DNA of 32,095 nucleotides from Deltaproteobacteria bacterium (GCA_016218865.1 JACRCU010000423.1:1-32095); one strand, 5' to 3'. Shown: positions 19,550 through 28,071, numbered from the stretch's first letter. Notes: generated by a model from the letters alone, not told the origin. A program made the numbers and translations.

Positions 19550-20140
19550 TCAGTGGCGCCCAGGCGCGGGCGGCGTCGCCAGCGGGATGGCCCGGTGCAC
19601 GGGCAGGCCGGTCGGCAGGCGCGGGCTCGCCTGGCGCGGCGGATCGTCGACCCTGGGCGCGGCCCGGCCAAAGCGCTGCACACTGCGGGCGTGCACACCG
19701 CCGTCTGCCGCCTGCCAATCCAACGCTACCGTCAAATCACCAGGTTGTGTGCGGTCGGCGCGCACCACGAACTGCAGCACGGCTTCGCCGGAGCGCGGCC
19801 GCTGGATTGGCAAGTTGCGCGGCTGCTGCAGCACTACCAGCCCCGGCGGCGCCTGCAGCGTCATGCGCAGGGCGCCCACGCCGGGCGACTGCCACACCAC
19901 CCGCAGGCGCAAGGTGGTCGCGCGGCCGACGGGCAGCGGCCGATCGGTCAACCACCGGGCCAGCAGCGGCGCGGTCACGGGCGTGGCGTGAGCGGGCAAG
20001 GCCGCCAACCATGCCAGCGCGATGGTCAGCCAAGCTCCCAGCACCCACCAAGGGCGCGCCGGACCCGGCCCGCATGGCCGCCCACGGCCCGACGAATGCA
20101 GCGAGCCGGCTCCGCCCGGTTCCAGAGAGGTTGGTGTCAT
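19550..20140 (-). CDS. Small exported beta-rich protein, coupled to metalloprotease gene
   Basis: 196 residues. The ATG at 20140 overlaps the stop of the upstream gene as ATGA, and GGGAG sits six bases upstream, so translation is probably coupled. A Gly/Pro-rich 30-residue lead is followed by a signal sequence (WWVLGAWLTIALAWLAALPAHA, cleavage before TPV). The remainder reads as alternating strands: ATTLRLRVVWQSPG, ALRMTLQAPPGLVVLQQP, VLQFVVRADRTQPGDLTVALDW. This resembles a single Ig-like or BatD-like beta sandwich. It ends in a Pro/Arg-rich tail. There are no Cys in the mature part, in contrast with its two neighbours. I do not recognise a family. Placement between two giant surface lipoprotein genes suggests a periplasmic accessory or assembly role, which is inference. 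Confidence 0.78.
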   Translation of the reverse strand: MTPTSLEPGGAGSLHSSGRGRPCGPGPARPWWVLGAWLTIALAWLAALPAHATPVTAPLLARWLTDRPLPVGRATTLRLRVVWQSPGVGALRMTLQAPPGLVVLQQPRNLPIQRPRSGEAVLQFVVRADRTQPGDLTVALDWQAADGGVHARSVQRFGRAAPRVDDPPRQASPRLPTGLPVHRAIPLATPPAPGRH

Positions 20141-23100
20141 GGGCCGCTCCCAACTTTGCAGAGTGGTTGCCCGGTGTCGTAAGGCCACAGGCCTACCGTC
20201 GCCTGCACCAGGTTCGCCGCAAAACCCTTGCACAGCAGCGCATCCAGGAAGTCGGCGACCATCGGCACGGGCTCCTTGGTGTCGACCACATTGACGAAGC
20301 TGCCCGGGTACCACGTCGTCCAGGTGTGCCGCGTATAGCCGCGCGCGTAGGGCGCCTTGGTCATTCGCGGCGAGCTCAGGGCGCTCCACAGCGGCGCCAG
20401 CTCGGGCGTGCTCAGGCCGCCGCTGCCGACCTTGACCAGCTCCCACAGCCAGGCGGCGACCAAGTTCTCGTCCATCTTTTGCAGGATGCCGCCGCTGGCG
20501 GTCGCCGGCACGAACAGATCGCCAAAGCTGGTGGCGTGGCTGGCCAGGTTCATCCAGAAGGACGAGCCTTCCTGGACGTCGAAGTACAGTGGATCGTTGC
20601 GCATGGCCGAGGAGTGCCAGGTGGCGAATCCCTCGGACCAGGCCTGGCCCGGGAAGGTGGGCACGCCGATGAAGTGGGTGCCGCCCTCGCCCGGCGACGC
20701 GCCCCAGCTCTGCATGACCCAGTGCCCCAGCTCGTGATCGGTGACGGCGATCGCCCACTGCTCCTCGCCCGTGCTTTCCCACGGCAGCCAGATGCTGCTG
20801 GCGATCGGCGTGCCGCCGATGTGGGCGGTGAGCCCATCCCAGAAGCAGGCGCCGCAGGTCCAGGTGACGTTGGGCCGCATCCAAATCGCCAGCGGCATGC
20901 CGGGCTTGCCGAAGGTCTTGGCGTGCGCCGCCGCCGCCTTCTGCACCGCGTCGAAGGCGTAGGCCGCGGCGCTGGCTTGCGCGACCGTCAGCAGCCAGTC
21001 GCCGCCGTCCTTCCACTGGGAGGCGGGCAAAGTCCAGGCAAACACACTGGGATCGCCCCAGGCGACCGACTCGGGATCCCTCATCCCCGGCGACAGATCC
21101 GGCTCGGCCACGGTGAAGTCGACGGTGGCGCCGTGGTTCGAGAGGCGCACCAAGAGCACCGCAATCTCGTCGCCCAGCTGCGGCTGGGCCGGCACGGGCA
21201 GGGCCACATGGCCGCTCGCATCGGTGATGGCGCTGCCAAGGGTCAGCGAGCCGCCGTTGCCGTCGGGACGCCGGCTGACGACCAGCGCACCCGCCAGCGG
21301 CGCGGCGGATGGCGTGGAACTCCAGCCCGTCTTGCTCGCGTTGACCACTGTGTACTGGAACCGCCAGGTCATGTTCAGGGTAGCGGTGGCCAGCCCGCTG
21401 CACACGGCGCCGCTGTCGTGATCCACGCAGCCCGGGCACGCAGACTTCACCGGCACGCCGTCGCTGCTGCAGTCGATGCGGGTGTCGGCGGTCTTTGGGT
21501 CGCAGGTGCTGGATCCGGGCGCGCAGGTGCCGCTGGCGACGCACTGGGCCTTGCCAGCCACGACCTTGCAGACGGCGCCGTTGTCGCACGGTGTGAACAC
21601 CAGCTCGGGCGTGCCGCCGCTGGGCTTGAAGCACGCGGCCACCGTCTTGCCGTCGCCCAGGCAGATGCCGGCCTCGGGGATGCCCTGGCAGGCGTCGGCG
21701 ATGCACGCATCCTGGTTGGCGTCGCAGCCCAGGGCACAGGTCTGGGCCACCGCACCCAGATTGCCACAACTGTCGAACCAGCAGAGGTTTTGCCCGCAAC
21801 AGCCCTTGCTGGCCTGGGGCGTGCATTGGCTCTGGCAGGCCAGCGGATACTGGCCGCTGGGGTCGGCGCCGCCGTCGGTGCACGCGTAGTACTTGTTGAT
21901 GGGGTCCCAGCCACAGGCCTTGTTGGTGCACTGGAACGTGTAGATTGTATTATTTTCGCAGTATTTCAGCGTGTTGTTGTCGCAGCAGCCTTGGTAGCTG
22001 ACACCGGGGCACTGGCTCGGCACGCAGGTCCCGCCGGCCGTGCAGGTCGAGCCGGCCGCGCAGCCGCCGCAGCTGCCGCCGCAGCCGTCGGAGCCGCACG
22101 CTTTGCCGGTGCAGTCCGGGGTACAGCAGTTGCCGCTGGCCAGGCACACGCCGGAAGTGCCGCACTTGCCGCCCGCCAGGGGCACGTTCTGGCAGCCGCC
22201 GCCGCTGGAGCAAACGTCGGTGGTGCAGGCATTGCTGTCGTCGCAGTTGACCGCCTTGCCGCCCTTGCAGCTGCCGTCCAGGCAGGCGTCGCTCTGGGTG
22301 CAGGGGTTGCCGTCGCTGCACGAGCCCGCCGCCGGCGTGAACACGCAGCCCTTGGCTGGGTCGCAGCTGTCGCTGGTGCAGGGGTTGCCGTCGCCGCAGA
22401 GCAGGCCCGTGGCGCTGACGCAGGCGCCCGCGGCGCAGGACTCGCCGGTGGTGCAGGCGTCGCCGTCGTCGCAAGGTCCGGGCTGTGGGGCATGGTTGCA
22501 GCCGCCGCCGATGCTGCAGTTGTCCGCGGTGCACACGTTCTGGTCGTCGCACACGCTGGGGTCGACTTGCGAGGTGCAGCCGGTCGAGGGCTTGCAAGTG
22601 TCGATGGTGCAAGGATTGCCGTCGTTGCAGGTCACCGCTGGGCCGCTCTGGCACTGGTTGGCGGCGCAGACGTCGCTGCCGGTGCAGGCGTTGCCGTCGT
22701 CGCACGGGCCCGCGGCGGCGCTGTGCTGGCAACCCAGGCTTGCGCTGCAACTGTCGGCGGTGCAAGGGTTGCCGTCGCCGCAGTCCAGCTTGCCGGTGCC
22801 TGCGCAGGTGCCGGCCTGGCAGGTGTCGCCGGTGGTGCACGGATTGCTGTCGCTGCAGGCGGCGCCGCTGGCCGGCGTGTGGATGCAGCCGTCGGTCAGC
22901 GAACATGCGTCGGTGCTGCACGGATCGCCGTCGCTGCACAGGTTGGCCGCGTCCGGCAGGGCTGCGTGGCTGCAGCCGCTGGCTGGGTCGCAGCTGTCGG
23001 CGGTGCAGGCCAGCCCGTCGCTGCAGTCGGTGGCGGCGCCGCTCCCGCACGCGCCGAGCTTGCACACCTCGCCGGTGGTGCACGGGTTGCCGTCGCTGCA

Positions 23101-24477
23101 CGGGCCGCTGAGCCACGCGTGTTGGCAGCCGACCGCCGCGTTGCAGGTGTCGGCTGTGCAGGTGGCGCCGTCGCTGCAGTCCACCGCCGGACCGGCCGCG
23201 CAGGCGCCGCTGGCGCAGGCGTCGCCCTGGGTGCACGCGTCGCCGTCGCTGCACGGGCCGGCAAAGGGGCTGTTCATGCACCCGACGATGGCGTCGCAGC
23301 TATCGGCCGTGCACGGATTCTCGTCGCCGCACACGGTGGCCGCGCCGGGCAGGCACAGGCCCGCGCTGCAGAGGTCGCCCAGCGTGCAGGCGTTGCCGTC
23401 GCTGCAGGGGCCGCCGGTCGGTGCATGCGCGCAACCCAGGTCGGTGTCGCAGCTATCTTGTGTGCATGGGTTGCCGTCCTGGCAGTCGACCGCCACGCCG
23501 CCGCCGCATTGGCCGCCCGCGCAGGCCGTGCCGGCGGTGCACGCGTCCCCGTCGTCGCAGGGGCCCTGAACGGCGGCGTGGTGGCAGCCGCTGGCCGCAT
23601 CGCAGCTGTCGGCCGTGCACGGGTTGCTGTCGCCGCAGGGCAATGTGGCACCGCCGACGCAGGCGCCCGCGCTGCAGGTGTCGGCCATGGTGCACACGTC
23701 GTCGTCGCTGCACGGACCGGTCGATGGCGCGTGCTCGCAGCCCGTGGGGCCGCAAGCATCGGTGGTGCAGGCCTGGCCGTCGTCGCAGTCGACCTTCTGG
23801 CCCGCGCACTGCCCCGCGGTGCAGGTGTCGCCGTTGGTGCACGGGTCGCCGTCGCTGCACGTGCCGCTGCCGGCCGTGTGGCTGCAGCCGTTCTTGCTGT
23901 CGCAGCTGTCCGCGGTGCAGGTCAGGCCGTCGTCGCAGCTGACGAGCAGGCCGCCGCTGCAGGCGCCGCCAGCACAGGCCTCGCCCAGAGTGCACGCGTC
24001 GCCGTCGCTGCAGGGGCCGCCGGTGGCGCTGTGGCCGCAAGTGCCGGCCTGGCAGGTGTCGCTGGTGCAGGGGTTCTGGTCGTCGCATGTCCGCGGGGGG
24101 CCGCTGGTGCAGTGGCCACCTTGGCAGAGGTCGGGATCGCTGCAGCCGTCGCCGTCGCTGCAGGTCGCAGCGTTGGCCAAGTGCGTGCAGCCGCTGGCCT
24201 TGTCGCAATCGTCGCTGGTGCAGGGGTTGCCGTCGTCGCAGCTGGTCGCGGCCACCGCTTGGCACACGTGGTCCACGCAGCTGCGGGTGCAGGGGTTGCC
24301 GCAGTCGGCGGGTACCTGGCAGCGCTTGCTGGCCTGTGCCGAACTGCCGTCGCCGCACCCGCCGAGCAGGGCTGTGACCAGGGCCGCGAGCAGCCAGCCG
24401 ACCAGCGTCGCCCCTGGGAGCCGAGCGACCACCCAATGCGTGGGTGGCTCGCCAGCGTGCCGAGCTACAAGGGCCAT
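20137..24477 (-). CDS. Giant lipoprotein: CTDC-repeat stalk fused to HExxH metalloprotease
   Basis: 1446 residues. I chose ATG 24477 for its strong GAGGGAGG ribosome binding site and because it opens a lipoprotein signal (WLLAALVTALLGGC, Cys41); the frame is open upstream to 24798 without further sense. About residues 79-760 contain roughly 27 half-units of the form CxDGNPCTxDSCDxxxGCxH alternating with CSDGDxCTxGDxCxxGxC, matching the Dictyostelium CTDC repeat. A CTPDCTGKACGSDGCGGSCGGC module and more Cys-rich segments follow to about residue 1020. The C-terminal region holds a zinc-protease signature HELGH (His1248, Glu1249, His1252) and a third-ligand candidate Glu1282 in SEGFATWHS, an arrangement typical of gluzincins. 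This suggests an active surface-anchored peptidase held away from the membrane by a long disulfide-rich stalk; the substrate is unknown. It leads a three-gene operon. Confidence 0.9.
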   Translation of the reverse strand: MALVARHAGEPPTHWVVARLPGATLVGWLLAALVTALLGGCGDGSSAQASKRCQVPADCGNPCTRSCVDHVCQAVAATSCDDGNPCTSDDCDKASGCTHLANAATCSDGDGCSDPDLCQGGHCTSGPPRTCDDQNPCTSDTCQAGTCGHSATGGPCSDGDACTLGEACAGGACSGGLLVSCDDGLTCTADSCDSKNGCSHTAGSGTCSDGDPCTNGDTCTAGQCAGQKVDCDDGQACTTDACGPTGCEHAPSTGPCSDDDVCTMADTCSAGACVGGATLPCGDSNPCTADSCDAASGCHHAAVQGPCDDGDACTAGTACAGGQCGGGVAVDCQDGNPCTQDSCDTDLGCAHAPTGGPCSDGNACTLGDLCSAGLCLPGAATVCGDENPCTADSCDAIVGCMNSPFAGPCSDGDACTQGDACASGACAAGPAVDCSDGATCTADTCNAAVGCQHAWLSGPCSDGNPCTTGEVCKLGACGSGAATDCSDGLACTADSCDPASGCSHAALPDAANLCSDGDPCSTDACSLTDGCIHTPASGAACSDSNPCTTGDTCQAGTCAGTGKLDCGDGNPCTADSCSASLGCQHSAAAGPCDDGNACTGSDVCAANQCQSGPAVTCNDGNPCTIDTCKPSTGCTSQVDPSVCDDQNVCTADNCSIGGGCNHAPQPGPCDDGDACTTGESCAAGACVSATGLLCGDGNPCTSDSCDPAKGCVFTPAAGSCSDGNPCTQSDACLDGSCKGGKAVNCDDSNACTTDVCSSGGGCQNVPLAGGKCGTSGVCLASGNCCTPDCTGKACGSDGCGGSCGGCAAGSTCTAGGTCVPSQCPGVSYQGCCDNNTLKYCENNTIYTFQCTNKACGWDPINKYYACTDGGADPSGQYPLACQSQCTPQASKGCCGQNLCWFDSCGNLGAVAQTCALGCDANQDACIADACQGIPEAGICLGDGKTVAACFKPSGGTPELVFTPCDNGAVCKVVAGKAQCVASGTCAPGSSTCDPKTADTRIDCSSDGVPVKSACPGCVDHDSGAVCSGLATATLNMTWRFQYTVVNASKTGWSSTPSAAPLAGALVVSRRPDGNGGSLTLGSAITDASGHVALPVPAQPQLGDEIAVLLVRLSNHGATVDFTVAEPDLSPGMRDPESVAWGDPSVFAWTLPASQWKDGGDWLLTVAQASAAAYAFDAVQKAAAAHAKTFGKPGMPLAIWMRPNVTWTCGACFWDGLTAHIGGTPIASSIWLPWESTGEEQWAIAVTDHELGHWVMQSWGASPGEGGTHFIGVPTFPGQAWSEGFATWHSSAMRNDPLYFDVQEGSSFWMNLASHATSFGDLFVPATASGGILQKMDENLVAAWLWELVKVGSGGLSTPELAPLWSALSSPRMTKAPYARGYTRHTWTTWYPGSFVNVVDTKEPVPMVADFLDALLCKGFAANLVQATVGLWPYDTGQPLCKVGSGP
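22190..24242 (-). repeat. Coding array of about 27 CTDC-type half-repeats
   Basis: Each half-unit is about 20-25 residues with four Cys. Odd and even units alternate between a CTADSCDxxxGCxH form and a CTxGDxCxxGxC form, so the real period is a pair of about 45 residues. Units are similar but not identical at DNA level, with gtcgccgtcgctgca-type blocks recurring on the plus strand. Confidence 0.87.
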
Positions 24478-25026
24478 CGAAGCCTCCCTCTCCGGGTGCC
24501 CGGTACCGACATGGCAGCCAAAACCCTCGGCCCGGCCTGCGGCAATCCTGCATCTGTCACTGTGCGCCTGCATGGGCATGCGGTCAAGCCCAACCGGCAC
24601 GCTCGGCCTGGATGTAGGTTCGGGGTGGGACAAAGGAATCCGCCAGAGCGATGGCGACTTTGTCCACACGGTGCGGCCGGCCGCGCTGCCGGCCTCCAGG
24701 AGCCTGTCGGGACAATACGATCTACCTTGTGCCCTTGAGCCAGTACCGCATGATCTTACTGCAATCCGCCCGGCTCCCAGCCGGTTTCGTTTGTCCAACT
24801 GGCCGAAAATCGCCCGAGATAAATATGTGTGAGTTCATCTAGTTGTCGCCGCGCACGCCGCGGTGCCAGAATTGTGCCGGGATTATCCCGACGCGCTCCC
24901 AGCTTCCGCCGTTGCCACCCACCCTAGCAAGTCTGCCCCAGCCAAACGCAGTGCGTCGCGTTGCGGGACCGCCGGCCTCGTGGTACGCCACACCGGGTGC
25001 CTGCTTTTTGGGCCAAGGGGGACGGG
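24478..25026. other. 549-bp divergent intergenic region
   Basis: This lies between the metalloprotease gene (-) and an exported-protein gene (+), and should hold promoters for both. It is AT-richer at 24715-24845 (for example GAGATAAATATGTGTGAG) than the surrounding DNA. A 13-base palindrome CGGGATTATCCCG lies at 24878-24890. The minus-strand frame stays open across 24478-24798, but the encoded text has no recognisable protein character. No RNA gene is evident. Confidence 0.5.
24878..24890. promoter_or_regulatory. 13-bp palindrome, candidate operator
   Basis: CGGGATTATCCCG is symmetric around a central T and sits about 137 bases before the start at 25027, in the divergent intergenic region. 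It is a possible regulator site; no regulator gene is nearby. Confidence 0.25.
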
Positions 25027-26307
25027 ATGCGCTTTTCTCATGCCATAGCCACGCTTTGCTGCTCGGCCGCACTCTGCTCTGCAGTGCCGGGCCACGCCGC
25101 CGACCGCGGCCACCTCAACCGCTGTGCCGACGCCACCAGGGAACTGCGCGGTGCGACGTCGCAGGTCTACAAGGACCGCGACGTGGAACCGGGCGAGGCC
25201 CAGGGCGCGATCGCCCACATCAACCAACACACCGAGCGCTACAACCGCGCGCAGAAGATGCTCGACTCGGCCGGGCCCTGGGACCCCAAGGACCCCGACC
25301 TGGCCGAGTGCGTGGGCCTGCTGCAGCGCGCCCGCGAGTACATCGAAGCCACCCAGAAGAAGATCAAGGCGGCGCAAGAGGCCGCCACCCAGCAGGCGCC
25401 GGTGATGGCGGCGGCCAAGGGCGAGCCCAAGCGCCGCGCCTTTTTCTTGCTGGCCGCGGTGCACGCGGAGCCCTCGGCGCGCGCCTTCGACAACCTGAAA
25501 CCTGCCGAGGCCAAAGCCCTTGTCGAGAGTCTGGCCCCCGTCGATGCGGCTTGCCAGCAGGCCATGCCGCAGGCCACCCAGACCGCGCCGACCTTGCCCG
25601 CGCGCAGCCCTGGCGGCAGCGAGTGGAGAGTGGGTCAGGTGGTGCTGCCGGCGAGTCTGGCGGACCGCGCCGCCTGGTGGTGCTGGATCAGCAGCCACCG
25701 CACCCAGTTGGCCACGCGCGCGCTGGGCAACGTGCACGTGGTTGCCGAGGGCTACGGCAATCACCACATCGCCTTTGCCGAGATCTTCAAGGCCGGCGAG
25801 GGCTGGAGCGGCTCAGCCGACCCGTGGGTGTTCGAGGTGGCGCGCGACAGCAAGCCGTTCTTCGCCGGCCTGAACAAGGCCGTCGGCGGCTGGTACACGG
25901 CCTTTGGCATTCCGCTGCCGTCCGAGCCCTTCCCGGGCCTGGCGGAGCAGGTGGGCAAGGTGCGCGAGGCCATCGTCGCCGCCGCGGCCCGCAACACCAT
26001 CGAACCGGGGAAGAACCGCGACAAAGCGCTGGAAGGTGCGGCCAAGAGCGCGCTGGCCAAGATCTATCCCAAGGTGAGCGTGCCCGCCGCGTGGATGGAC
26101 GAGGCCGGCTGGACGGTGGAACAGAATTCCCTGGGCGTGCCGCTGCGCCGCTTCCGCAGTGGCCAGTTGGTCTACCGGGTGGCCGGCGACCCCTGGTGCC
26201 TGCAGCGCACGTTCAACTGGGTCGAGACCCACATGGGCGGCGGCAAGTACCAGCCGCCCGGCAGCGCTGGCATCCTGGGTGGCGCTCGCGCGGTCAAGTG
26301 CCCGTAG
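25027..26307 (+). CDS. Unrecognised exported protein
   Basis: 426 residues from ATG 25027, preceded by an AGGGGGA-like ribosome binding site. The first 22 residues are a signal peptide (MRFSHAIATLCCSAALCSAVPGHA, cleavage before ADRG). About residues 25-125 are highly charged and helical with Gln/Glu/Lys heptad-like patterns (AREYIEATQKKIKAAQEAATQQ), probably a coiled coil. The rest is mixed, with Trp-rich patches (DRAAWWCWISSHRTQL, GSEWRVGQVVLP) and two late segments, DEAGWTVEQNSLGVPLRRF and GDPWCLQRTFNWVETH. The C-terminal Cys residues (WCL, VKCP) could form a disulfide. I do not recognise a family. It probably acts in the periplasm. It converges with the YbjN-like gene, leaving only three bases between the stop codons. 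Confidence 0.8.
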   Translation: MRFSHAIATLCCSAALCSAVPGHAADRGHLNRCADATRELRGATSQVYKDRDVEPGEAQGAIAHINQHTERYNRAQKMLDSAGPWDPKDPDLAECVGLLQRAREYIEATQKKIKAAQEAATQQAPVMAAAKGEPKRRAFFLLAAVHAEPSARAFDNLKPAEAKALVESLAPVDAACQQAMPQATQTAPTLPARSPGGSEWRVGQVVLPASLADRAAWWCWISSHRTQLATRALGNVHVVAEGYGNHHIAFAEIFKAGEGWSGSADPWVFEVARDSKPFFAGLNKAVGGWYTAFGIPLPSEPFPGLAEQVGKVREAIVAAAARNTIEPGKNRDKALEGAAKSALAKIYPKVSVPAAWMDEAGWTVEQNSLGVPLRRFRSGQLVYRVAGDPWCLQRTFNWVETHMGGGKYQPPGSAGILGGARAVKCP

Positions 26308-26310
26308 AGG

Positions 26311-26736
26311 CTACACTTCCTCGTCCGGACCCTCGTAGTCGATGAAGTCGTCGACCGAAGTGGCCCACTGCTCCGTGCACAGCCGCAGGTAGTCGTGGGT
26401 GACGCCGATGGCCACCACGTCGTGCTGGAGTTCGTAGCAGTCGTCCTGGGCCACCACGCTGGCAAAACGGAACTTGGCGTTGAAGGCGTTGGCGAATTCC
26501 ACGTCGCTCTGGTCCGCGGTGAACCACGCCACGAAGCGGAGCGCGCCGAACCTATTGCTGGCATGCCCCTCGTTGGGGTAGAACTGGACCGCGTACTTGG
26601 CATTCTCGGTCGCGCACGCCAGCGTGCGGCGGCCGCTGTCGTGCTCGGCAATCTCGGCTTGATGCCCGGCCGCTCGCACCGCGTCCTGGACGTCCTCGAT
26701 GGCTACGGTTTCAAAGATTCGTCTGGATGTCAGCAT
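26311..26736 (-). CDS. YbjN-like protein
   Basis: 141 residues from ATG 26736; the minus frame continues open far upstream, but only this segment has protein-like composition and no other start gives a better product. The layout, an N-terminal helix (SRRIFETVAIEDVQDAVRAAGHQAEI), strands TLACATENAKYAVQFYP and ALRFVAWFTAD, a helix FANAFNAKFRFASVVAQDD and a C-terminal helix, fits the YbjN / bacterial sensory-transduction-regulator fold (similar to type III secretion chaperones). The AFNAKFRFASVV segment is the most family-like. No signal peptide is seen, so it should be cytoplasmic. Function in this family is poorly defined; proposed roles include protein-protein interaction and stress response. 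It ends in an acidic tail (DYEGPDEEV). Confidence 0.75.
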   Translation of the reverse strand: MLTSRRIFETVAIEDVQDAVRAAGHQAEIAEHDSGRRTLACATENAKYAVQFYPNEGHASNRFGALRFVAWFTADQSDVEFANAFNAKFRFASVVAQDDCYELQHDVVAIGVTHDYLRLCTEQWATSVDDFIDYEGPDEEV

Positions 26737-26827
26737 GTTCCATGCACCCCACTGGATTTGCGCGACAACGGCTCCCCGGACCCGATTGGCAAGTGGCGAG
26801 AATCCGGCGGGGACCACGGTACGGGCC

Positions 26828-26872
26828 GGTAGAATTACCAAGCTCTCCGATCCGAATTGGGCGGATTTGGTA
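26828..26872. promoter_or_regulatory. Nested inverted repeats in divergent intergenic region
   Basis: GGTA-GAAT-TACC (26828-26839) overlaps TACCAA (26836-26841), which pairs with TTGGTA (26867-26872). ATCCG (26850-26854) also pairs with CGGAT (26862-26866). These alternatives lie between the YbjN-like and second vWA genes, about 145 bases before the latter's start. They could be an operator or an RNA hairpin. Confidence 0.25.
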
Positions 26873-27015
26873 TTACCTCGGCTTGCGCCGTCAACGCAGG
26901 ACGCAGAGAGCAAGCCTACCTTGCCTGCGCCCATCGCGGCGGTCAAGGCCGGGACCCGGTGCCGCGAAAAACCAAGCCAGGCTCGCTGGCAACCAACCTG
27001 CAGCGGGAGGTCGAA

Positions 27016-28071
27016 ATGACGAAACACGGGACCGGGGCACTCCGGCGCGGTCTGTTCGCCTTGGGATTGTGCGCGGCCGCGGCCCTGTTCGGGACCTCGG
27101 GCTGCGCCGATGGCACGCCCGGCGACAACGAGCAAAAGGCCACAACCACCGCCAAATCGACGCTGCAGCTGCGCGATGGGCGCACGCAAGACACGTTCGT
27201 GTTCGACGAATTCGAGACGCGGGCGCGGGTGGACGTGCTGTTCATCGACGACAACTCGGACTCGATGCGCAACGCCCAAGAGAAGCTGGGCGAGCGCCTG
27301 CAGACCTTCTTGGGCAGCCTGGCCAAGATCGACTGGCAGATCGGCGTCACCACTACCGACGTGTCTGACGGCCCCTACGGCCTCAAGGGCCGCTTGCTGG
27401 ATTTCGATGCCAGCCACCGGCGCATCCTGACGCCGACCACGGCCAATGCCACCAAGCTGTTCGCCGAGACCATCGTTCGCGAGGAGACGTGGTCCTGCGG
27501 GCAGGTTTGCCCGTCGACCGACGAGCGGCCGCTGCGGGCGACCATCGAGGCCATCGGTCGGCGCGCCAGCGACAACGCCGGTTTCTTCCGGCCCGACGCT
27601 GACCTGGTCGTGATCATCCTGAGCAACGAGGACGAGGCGAGCGACGGTGGCGCCACGGCCGACACCTATGCCAGCGTGCGGGCGGCGGTCGATCAGGCGT
27701 TCGGCGCGCAAAAGGCCATGACCGGCTTTGGTTTGTTGGTGGTGCCCGGCGACAAGGCCTGCCTCGCCACCGCCGCCACCATCGGCGCGCACTACGGCAC
27801 GATACTGAACGACTTTGCTGTGCAGTCCGGCGGTTCCGTAGGCAGCATCTGCGCGCCGGACTACGGTGCCACCCTGGCCAGCATCGGGCAGCGGGTGCGC
27901 GAGGGCATCAAGGTGGCGGTACTGAGCGCGGTGCCGCAGCCGGACACGCTGCAAGTCAAGGTCACGCCAGCAGATCCGACGCTGACCTGGACGCTCAAGG
28001 GCCAGACCTTGACCTTTGTCCACGCCCCCAAGCCTGGGTCGCAGGTGGTGGTGCAGTACAAGGCCAAGTAG
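27016..28071 (+). CDS. Second vWA-domain lipoprotein
   Basis: 351 residues. The ATG at 27016 has a GGGAGG ribosome binding site, and the open upstream frame to 26857 is rejected because it would bury the signal. The lipoprotein signal (GLCAAAALFGTSGC) gives a lipid Cys30; Thr at the -3 position is less usual than Leu. The vWA domain starts with VDVLFIDDNSDSM, where Asp79, Ser81 and Ser83 keep the DxSxS MIDAS pattern although the usual Gly is Asp. A later strand LVVIILSNEDEASDG replaces the usual TDG and carries a short acidic loop. Paired Cys occur in CGQVC and later as single residues. The C-terminal 60 residues are beta-rich (DTLQVKVTPADPTLTWTLKGQ), perhaps an Ig-like unit. Compared with the vWA protein at 1548 it is shorter and lacks the long Ala/Asp linker. 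It converges with the methyltransferase gene, 15 bases apart. Confidence 0.87.
   Translation: MTKHGTGALRRGLFALGLCAAAALFGTSGCADGTPGDNEQKATTTAKSTLQLRDGRTQDTFVFDEFETRARVDVLFIDDNSDSMRNAQEKLGERLQTFLGSLAKIDWQIGVTTTDVSDGPYGLKGRLLDFDASHRRILTPTTANATKLFAETIVREETWSCGQVCPSTDERPLRATIEAIGRRASDNAGFFRPDADLVVIILSNEDEASDGGATADTYASVRAAVDQAFGAQKAMTGFGLLVVPGDKACLATAATIGAHYGTILNDFAVQSGGSVGSICAPDYGATLASIGQRVREGIKVAVLSAVPQPDTLQVKVTPADPTLTWTLKGQTLTFVHAPKPGSQVVVQYKAK

Noticed and set aside
22190-24242. Possible CRISPR or DNA satellite array
   Set aside because: The periodicity follows codons and Cys spacing of one protein, and units differ at the DNA level without constant repeat/spacer alternation.
19489-24738. Plus-strand open frame of about 1750 codons opposite the protease operon
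   Set aside because: It is an Ala/Val/Gly-rich mirror of the Cys/Asp repeats on the minus strand, with no ribosome binding site and no domain signal.
24478-24798. Upstream extension of the protease gene to 24798
   Set aside because: The start at 24477 has GAGGGAGG and gives an N-terminal lipoprotein signal; the extension would bury the signal about 107 residues in.
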